NCBI RefSeq assembly: GCF_900129635.1
Contig: NZ_FSRB01000003.1
Location: 620,001 to 684,000, forward strand
DNA length: 64,000 bases
Direction of reading: 5' to 3'
Origin: Singulisphaera sp. GP187
Lineage (GTDB): Bacteria; Planctomycetota; Planctomycetia; Isosphaerales; Isosphaeraceae
The notes beneath the pieces were generated by a model. The model was not told the origin of the DNA and did not search any database. It was given only the letters and a program-made list of their open reading frames with translations. Positions 58,916 to 64,000 of this stretch are shown in pieces (within the stretch, counting starts at the first letter, position 1; the number at the start of each line of letters is the position of its first letter). The translations under genes were made by a program, and so were the position numbers.

Positions 58916-60321
58916 GACGAGGCCTCGCCCGACGCCGCGGCTTTTCGCTTCCGGTGGCTGACCTCCGGCTCGGTGAGGTATCCCCATTCGAGCGATTGGT
59001 CCTGCCTGTACGCCTTGTTCAACGTGATTGCCGTCTTGGCTTTCATCAGCTCGTAACCCAGGTAGAACGCGTGCGACGGATCCGCCACCTCCATGCGGTC
59101 GAACAAGAGGAACGGGTCGACATCGCTCAAAAACTTTTCGTTGTTCATGACATGAATCATCCCATCCTCGGCGAAGATCCGCCAGTTCGGATCCTTGATC
59201 CGCCGGGCCAGCTCGGCCAGCGCCTCGGGGCCGAAGCGGGGGACTTTCGGGTCGCGCAAGGCGACCAGCCGCGGCTCGACATGCTTGGGCAACATCCGCC
59301 GCGTCACCGCGTGGTAGACCAGGCGCCTCGCCAGGTCGAGCTCCCGGACCGAGGAGCGGGCCCAGTTGATCACGGCCGTCGTCAGGACGCTGCCGATCGC
59401 CAGCTCCTGACAGAAGCCGGCCAGCAAGGTATTGACCGCCGCGGAATCGGCGTCGGTCAATTCGGTCAGGTTGCCGATCCCCATCATCAGCGCGGCACTC
59501 GGATAGCGGCGGCGGACTTCGAGGTAGCGGCCGAGCGACGCCGCAAACCCAAAGCCAATCGGCTCGAGTATGGGGTCGATCCGAAACGGAACCCCCTGGC
59601 GTTCCAGGAAGGCAACGGTCTCGTCGAGCCCTTCGAGAGTCCCGGGCCGGTCCGGCATCGCGACGACCTCAACGCCCCAGGCGGCGGCGAGTGCGCGGTT
59701 CGACCCATTCACGCTCAAGACAAGGTCCGCGCCGGCCGCCACCGCCGCGGCCACTTCCTCCGGGTCGAAGCTATCGACCGAGACCCGGTGCCCCTCGGCC
59801 CGCAAGGCCGCGACGGCCGCGCCGACGCCCGCCCAGGGGCCGCCCGGATCGCAACCGAGGTCGATCCGATCGGCCCCCTCGTCCGCGAACCGGCGTGCCA
59901 TGGCGAGCAGCGCGTCCCGGGTCAGTTGCGGGGCGTGGTTGATCTCGGCAAGGATCTCGATGTCAAAGCCGCCGTAGCCCTCGAGCCGGGTGTCGGTCTG
60001 ACCGAAGTGGCGGGGCAAGTCGCGGATATCTTGTGGTCCTCGTTCGACGGTGGCGGTCCCGGCCTTCTCGATCACGGCCGTGAGATCGCCCTGGCAGAGC
60101 CCGGGCAAAATCACCCGCGCGATTCCGGGTGGCACGACAAGGTTCCGCGCGACCCATTTAGGCGTCATCAAGGCGGCCACCGAGATGGGCAAGACGGCCA
60201 CCTCGGCCACGAATCCGGCCCGAGGCGCGAGGTCTTCAAGGACCTGGCGCACCGCGAACTCGGCCAGGCGGCCGGTCACGAAGAGCAGGCGAGGCCGATC
60301 CGACCCGACTTCGTGAGCCAC
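58912..60321 (-). CDS. Dihydropteroate synthase-like protein (DUF6513-type, methanopterin pathway)
   Basis: A 469-residue protein. The N-terminal part (about 1-130) reads LLFVTGRLAEFAVRQVLEDL and RVILPGLCQGDLTAVIEKAG. The middle is DHPS-like with IEILAEINHAPQLTRDALLA, DRIDLGCDPGGPW, and HRVSVDSFDPEEVAAAVAAG. The C-terminal part is YHAVTRRMLPKHVEPRLVAL. In organisms with tetrahydromethanopterin, proteins of this family are candidates for the pterin-joining step of cofactor synthesis. The start is a GTG (60321) behind GGGAGGATTGT. It is coupled to DUF447 downstream. Confidence 0.85.
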   Translation of the reverse strand: MAHEVGSDRPRLLFVTGRLAEFAVRQVLEDLAPRAGFVAEVAVLPISVAALMTPKWVARNLVVPPGIARVILPGLCQGDLTAVIEKAGTATVERGPQDIRDLPRHFGQTDTRLEGYGGFDIEILAEINHAPQLTRDALLAMARRFADEGADRIDLGCDPGGPWAGVGAAVAALRAEGHRVSVDSFDPEEVAAAVAAGADLVLSVNGSNRALAAAWGVEVVAMPDRPGTLEGLDETVAFLERQGVPFRIDPILEPIGFGFAASLGRYLEVRRRYPSAALMMGIGNLTELTDADSAAVNTLLAGFCQELAIGSVLTTAVINWARSSVRELDLARRLVYHAVTRRMLPKHVEPRLVALRDPKVPRFGPEALAELARRIKDPNWRIFAEDGMIHVMNNEKFLSDVDPFLLFDRMEVADPSHAFYLGYELMKAKTAITLNKAYRQDQSLEWGYLTEPEVSHRKRKAAASGEASS

Positions 60322-60361
60322 ACAATCCTCCCGATTCGATAAGTCATTTCGCCGCGACGCG

Positions 60362-61135
60362 CTATCGAATTGCGCCGCCGTTGATCCGAAGGATCTGGCC
60401 GGTCAGGAAGGCCGAACCGGGCGAGACGAGGAACCGAGCCAGGTGGGCCACATCCTCCGGCGTGCCCCACCGCGCCAGCGGGGTCTCGCGAATCACGCGT
60501 TCTTGCCAGACGCGGGGAGCCGAATCGCCCCACGCCGTCCTGATCCAGCCGGGGGCCACCGCGTTGACCCGCACGACGGGGGCCAGACTGAGCGCCAGGC
60601 TCCGGGTGAACGCCATGACCGCCCCCTTGGTGGCGGCATAGAGCTCTCCCGAATCTCCCTCCATGCCCGTCTCGGCCTGGTCCCAACCCATGGTGACGAT
60701 CGACCCGTGTCCTTGCTCCTTCATTCTCCGGCCAACGTCGCGCGTCAGGCGCATCGTCGCCACGACGTCGACGGCCCAGAGCTGGTCGAGCTTGGCCTCA
60801 AAGCTCAGCTTCGCGGCCGGACCGGTCAAGGTATCGGCCCCCGCGATCTGAAGCCAGGCGTCAAGCCCGCCCCAGAGCTCCCAGGCCTCGGCGACAAGGC
60901 GGTCCCCAGCGTCTCGGTCCGCAAGGTCGGCCATCAAGACGTGCGCCCGACGCCCTTTGCCGCGCACGTTCTCGGCGACCTGCTCGGCGGCCGCCCGCGA
61001 GGTGCGCCCGTGGATCACGACGTCGGCTCCCCCATCAGCCAGAGCGAGAGCGACCGCCCGGCCGATCCCCGAGGTCGAACCGAGCACGACGGCCCGAAGT
61101 CCTTCCAGCTCATGAGTCTCGGCAGGTGGTGTCAT
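60362..61135 (-). CDS. Short-chain dehydrogenase/reductase in the methanopterin operon
   Basis: A 257-residue SDR. The cofactor loop is VVLGSTSGIGRAVALALADG, the catalytic Tyr-x3-Lys is YAATKGAV, and the Asn and Ser motifs (AGADT; GSIVTMGWDQ) are present, though the usual Ser is replaced in part by the TMGWD sequence. The C-terminus PEDVAHLARFLVSPGSAFLT with GQILRINGG is typical. It lies 40 nt before the DHPS-like gene, first in the leftward operon. A role in reducing a pterin is possible but not shown. Confidence 0.85.
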   Translation of the reverse strand: MTPPAETHELEGLRAVVLGSTSGIGRAVALALADGGADVVIHGRTSRAAAEQVAENVRGKGRRAHVLMADLADRDAGDRLVAEAWELWGGLDAWLQIAGADTLTGPAAKLSFEAKLDQLWAVDVVATMRLTRDVGRRMKEQGHGSIVTMGWDQAETGMEGDSGELYAATKGAVMAFTRSLALSLAPVVRVNAVAPGWIRTAWGDSAPRVWQERVIRETPLARWGTPEDVAHLARFLVSPGSAFLTGQILRINGGAIR

Positions 61136-61557
61136 TTGGAATTCAAATCAAAAAAGGGGTCGAGCCGATTCCGGTCTGCCGCAAATTCTCCACTCCTTTT
61201 GTTGTAGCCGTTTCCCGATCGGGTCTCAAGACGAGCCACGAACGGGTCAAGTCGGTTTGCCCTCCCCTCGAAGTCCTCTTGGAAATATCCTCGCGAGAAC
61301 CGCAAGTTTTGTTATCGTCTCGGAGCGCCCCCTGCATCGCCTCGATCCGTTCGCCCGCCCCATCAAGGCGAGCGGAAAAAAGCGTCAGCTCTCTGTCTGC
61401 TTGAAAAGCGAGGGCATCAGGCGTAGAGACAAAGAGCTGACGGCAGATCGACAAGATGCAGGCAGACCGCATCGGCTCCTGATCTCAACTTGCAGCGAGC
61501 AAACCGAAAAAAAAGGTGGACCGTGCCCACCTTCCCAGAGGTAGAAAAGAGCGGGTC
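61136..61557. other. Divergent control region of the C1 genes
   Basis: About 420 bp between the leftward SDR operon and the rightward fhcB-fhcA genes. AAGGTGG (61512-61518) and CCACCTT (61526-61532) form a 7-bp hairpin just before the fhcB ribosome site. No shared promoter motif was found. Confidence 0.45.
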
Positions 61558-62892
61558 ATGTTCATGCCGCAAGAACCTAGCCTGGCCACCTCACCCGCCT
61601 CTGACCGCACCGTCATCGTCACGGATGCCACCTGCACGGCCTGCGGGTGCCTCTGCGACGACCTGATCGTCAAGGCCGAGGGAGGTCGAATCATTGAGGC
61701 GGTCAACGCCTGCGAGCTCGGCCGACGTTGGTATTTTGCCGATCACGCGCACGACGAACTCCCCACGGCGACCGTGGACAGGCAAGCGGTGGAACCGGCC
61801 GTGGCCCTCGACCGCGCGGCCGAGATCCTCTCGCGGGCCCAAGCTCCGATCGTCCTCGGCCTGACGCGAACGACCACCGAGACCGTCGCCGCGGCCCTGG
61901 CCATCGCCGACCGGATCGGGGCCGTGATCGACCCGGACACATCCGACGGCGATCGCGCCCGACTGTTCGCCACCCAACGGGTCGGCCGGGTCTCGGCGAC
62001 GCTCGGCGAGGTCAAGAACCGGGCCGATGTCGTCCTTTTCTGGGGCGTCGATCCGGTCGTCACGCACCCAAGGCACTGGGAGCGGTACTCGGTCGAACCG
62101 CGTGGCCGATTCGTGCCGGACGGCCGCGCGGGCCGAACGATCCTCGTGGTCGACAGCACGCGCACGGTGACCGCCGAACGGGCGGACCAGTTCATCCGCG
62201 TCGCTCCCGAAGCCCAATTTGGAACCCTCTGGACGTTGCGGGCCCTGATTCAGGGCGTCCCGCTCGATCCAGGGCGCGTCGAGCAGGCGACCGGCCTCGA
62301 CCTACAAACGCTCAAGAACCTTGTCGACTCTCTTAAGGCGGCGAAATACGGCGCCTGGTTCTCTGACTCTCGACTCGGCAGCGGGCCTGGCGGTGCCGCT
62401 CGAATCGAGGCGGCCTTGACCTTGGTTCGCGACCTGAACCGCTTCACCCGCTTCGTGATCCTCGGTCTCGGCGCCCCGGGCAACCCGGCCGGCGCCGAGG
62501 CAGCACTGACCTGGCAGACCGGATATCCTTCCAGCGTCAGCCTGAGCCGAGGTTCGCCTCGCACGATGCCCGGCGTCACCTCCGCCGAGGCATTACTGGC
62601 GGGGGGCCGAGCGGACGCCGCGCTGATTGTCGGCGATGGGGAATTGCCAGGACTCTCCGACGCCGCCCACGCCCACTTAGAGCGCATCCCGCGTATCGTT
62701 GTCGGCCCCAAGGCCACCGCTCCGGGGAGCACGGCCACGGTCGCGTTCGACGCGGCCACCCCTGGGATCGATGCCGGGGGCACAGTGATGCGGTCGGATG
62801 GCGTCGTCTTGCCGCTTCGGCCTCCGTTGCACCCGAGCACTCCGACAGACCGGGAGTGGCTCCAAGCCCTCGAGACTCGGCTCCCTTTCTGA
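61558..62892 (+). CDS. fhcB: Formylmethanofuran dehydrogenase/hydrolase subunit B
   Basis: A 444-residue protein of the molybdopterin-oxidoreductase fold. The N-terminus has DATCTACGCLCDDLIV, the cysteine pattern that binds a cluster in methanogen FwdB/FmdB; in bacterial FhcB the enzyme works as a formyltransferase/hydrolase complex rather than a redox enzyme. Middle and late parts fit (RTGYPSSVSLSRGSP-like; GGTVMRSDGVVLPLRPPLHP). The complex takes formyl groups to formate in formaldehyde oxidation. The frame is open earlier, but ATG 61558 gives the usual start. fhcA follows 92 nt later. Confidence 0.9.
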   Translation: MFMPQEPSLATSPASDRTVIVTDATCTACGCLCDDLIVKAEGGRIIEAVNACELGRRWYFADHAHDELPTATVDRQAVEPAVALDRAAEILSRAQAPIVLGLTRTTTETVAAALAIADRIGAVIDPDTSDGDRARLFATQRVGRVSATLGEVKNRADVVLFWGVDPVVTHPRHWERYSVEPRGRFVPDGRAGRTILVVDSTRTVTAERADQFIRVAPEAQFGTLWTLRALIQGVPLDPGRVEQATGLDLQTLKNLVDSLKAAKYGAWFSDSRLGSGPGGAARIEAALTLVRDLNRFTRFVILGLGAPGNPAGAEAALTWQTGYPSSVSLSRGSPRTMPGVTSAEALLAGGRADAALIVGDGELPGLSDAAHAHLERIPRIVVGPKATAPGSTATVAFDAATPGIDAGGTVMRSDGVVLPLRPPLHPSTPTDREWLQALETRLPF

Positions 62893-62984
62893 TGTCTCTT
62901 GACCTCGATCGGTTCTCGCCTCCCTCTTTTTATCGATGAGGGGCAACACAGGAACGGATCTTCCATGGCCAGGGTCTTCCGCGC

Positions 62985-64000
62985 ATGACAACGCTTCGGA
63001 TCGCAGGTGGACGAGTGGTCGATCCGGCCAACGGAGTCGACGACGAGGTCCGCGACCTCTGGATCGCCGACGGGCGAGTGGTCGAGCCCCCCGCCGACCC
63101 CGACGCCAAGGCCAACCGCACGATCGACGCCCGAGGCTTCGTCGTCATGCCGGGCGGCGTGGACGTCCATTGCCATATCGCCGGCTCCAAGGTCAACGCC
63201 GCGCGGATGCTGCGGCCCGAGGACAAGCGAGGCAAAGAGGTTCCCCGCCACCCAGGACTGCGGTCGGGAACGCTCGGGAGCGTGCCCAGTACGTTCACCA
63301 CCGGATACCGCTATGCAGGACTCGGCTACACGACGGCCGTCGACGCCGCGATCCCTCCCTTAGGGGCGCGACACGCACACCACGAGCTCCGGGACACCCC
63401 GATCATCGACAAGGCGATCCTCGTCCTGATGGGGAACAACCACGCGGTGATGGACCGGATTCATGCCGGCGAACAGGCGCGACTCCGCGACTACGTCGCC
63501 TGGCTCTTGAACGCCACCCGAGGCTACGGGGTCAAGGTTGTCAACCCGGGAGGGGTCGAGAACTGGAAGGAAGGGCATGGGAATGTCACGACTCTCGACC
63601 AGGTCATCCCCCACTTCGAGGTCACGCCCCGACAGATCATGGTCGAGCTCGCCCGCGTGGTCGATGAGCTCCAGATCCCGCATCCGATGCACTTGCACAC
63701 CCCGAACCTCGGCCTTCCCGGCAACTGGGCAACCACGCTCGAGACGATGAAGGCGCTCGACGGCCACCGGGCCCACATGGCTCATATTCAGTTTCATAGC
63801 TATGGTGGCTCACCCGACGACACGCGAGCGTTCGACTCTCAGGTCCCGGCGCTGGCCGAGTATATCAACACCCATCCCGGGATCTCGGTCGACGTCGGCC
63901 AGGTCCTGTTCGGCGATACGACCAGCATGACGGCCGACGGGGCGGTCGGCCAGTTCCTCCACTCGGTCACGGGGCGGAAGTGGCTCAGTCACGACGTGGA
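62985..64000 (+). CDS. fhcA: Formylmethanofuran dehydrogenase/hydrolase subunit A (cut by window edge)
   Basis: 339 codons to the window edge without a stop. The protein is an amidohydrolase-type FhcA: LRIAGGRVVDPANGVDDEVR, the metal-binding HCHIAGSKVNAARM, and HLHTPNLGLPGNWATTLETM. A lysine in GVKVVNPGGVENWK could be the carboxylated metal ligand. DTTSMTADGAVGQFLHS is near the end seen. It hydrolyses the formyl carrier to formate in the tetrahydromethanopterin route. The ATG at 62985 is 92 nt after fhcB, in the same operon. The C-terminal third is outside the window. Confidence 0.92.
   Translation, partial: MTTLRIAGGRVVDPANGVDDEVRDLWIADGRVVEPPADPDAKANRTIDARGFVVMPGGVDVHCHIAGSKVNAARMLRPEDKRGKEVPRHPGLRSGTLGSVPSTFTTGYRYAGLGYTTAVDAAIPPLGARHAHHELRDTPIIDKAILVLMGNNHAVMDRIHAGEQARLRDYVAWLLNATRGYGVKVVNPGGVENWKEGHGNVTTLDQVIPHFEVTPRQIMVELARVVDELQIPHPMHLHTPNLGLPGNWATTLETMKALDGHRAHMAHIQFHSYGGSPDDTRAFDSQVPALAEYINTHPGISVDVGQVLFGDTTSMTADGAVGQFLHSVTGRKWLSHDV

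Overview
The window comes from a GC-rich bacterial chromosome, most likely a planctomycete of the Isosphaeraceae type. The signs are a DUF1559 pseudopilin-like protein, a DUF1501 Tat protein, a GH95 fucosidase, a divided tetrahydromethanopterin-linked C1 cluster (formylmethanofuran dehydrogenase subunits, RFAP synthase, a DHPS-like protein) and many long intergenic spacers. The phylum call is inferred from gene content. No rRNA, tRNA, insertion sequence, prophage or CRISPR array was seen.

Layout. 0-4.3 kb: a leftward urea operon (urea transporter, ureA, ureB, ureC, and the start of ureF running off the left edge). 4.5-6 kb: a GntP-type permease. 6.3-20.7 kb: a dormancy/CO2 region with a Tat-exported beta-carbonic anhydrase, a ribosome hibernation factor (HPF/RaiA), a SulP transporter fused to a second carbonic anhydrase, a histidine kinase plus NtrC-type regulator, a WD40 operon with five unrecognised small genes, an Rnk-like protein, a second HPF, and a TPM-domain protein. 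20.9-26.5 kb: a XylR/AraC-type regulator, a small lipoprotein, a DUF1559 protein and a GH95 alpha-L-fucosidase. 27.9-31.4 kb: a GAF/AAA+ sigma-54 activator divergent from a bicupin/DUF983/mini-membrane-protein operon. 31.8-34.6 kb: nitrilase and a SufS-SufE fusion. 34.9-38.4 kb: a four-gene overlapping operon (old yellow enzyme, luciferase-like oxidoreductase, HemD, DUF4279). 38.4-44.4 kb: an esterase pseudogene, a triple YbjQ-repeat protein, YjbQ, DUF1501 and an ABC exporter. 45.7-54.7 kb: a cyclic beta-1,2-glucan synthase gene broken by a one-base shortfall in a G run. 55.4 kb: a Flp pilin. 57.4-64 kb: the C1/methanopterin genes, with a leftward operon (SDR, DHPS-like, DUF447, RFAP synthase) divergent from fhcB-fhcA.

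The most striking signal is a pair of matching sigma-54 promoters, at 14356 (WD40 operon) and 18836 (second hpf). Both have GG-N10-GC spacing and nearly the same flanks. About 8 nt after each predicted start there is a similar RNA fold: an outer stem whose paired bases differ between the two copies but stay complementary, a conserved CAC-N-TCAA segment, a GCCCC hairpin, and an AT linker. With the histidine kinase and NtrC-like regulator immediately upstream, this suggests one two-component, sigma-54 regulon controlling ribosome hibernation and an undescribed WD40-centred operon, possibly through a shared leader RNA. A third, separate sigma-54 promoter (29669), with a 15-bp-arm palindrome upstream, drives the bicupin operon.

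All calls come from reading the sequence and from recall of protein families. No database search or folding software was run.
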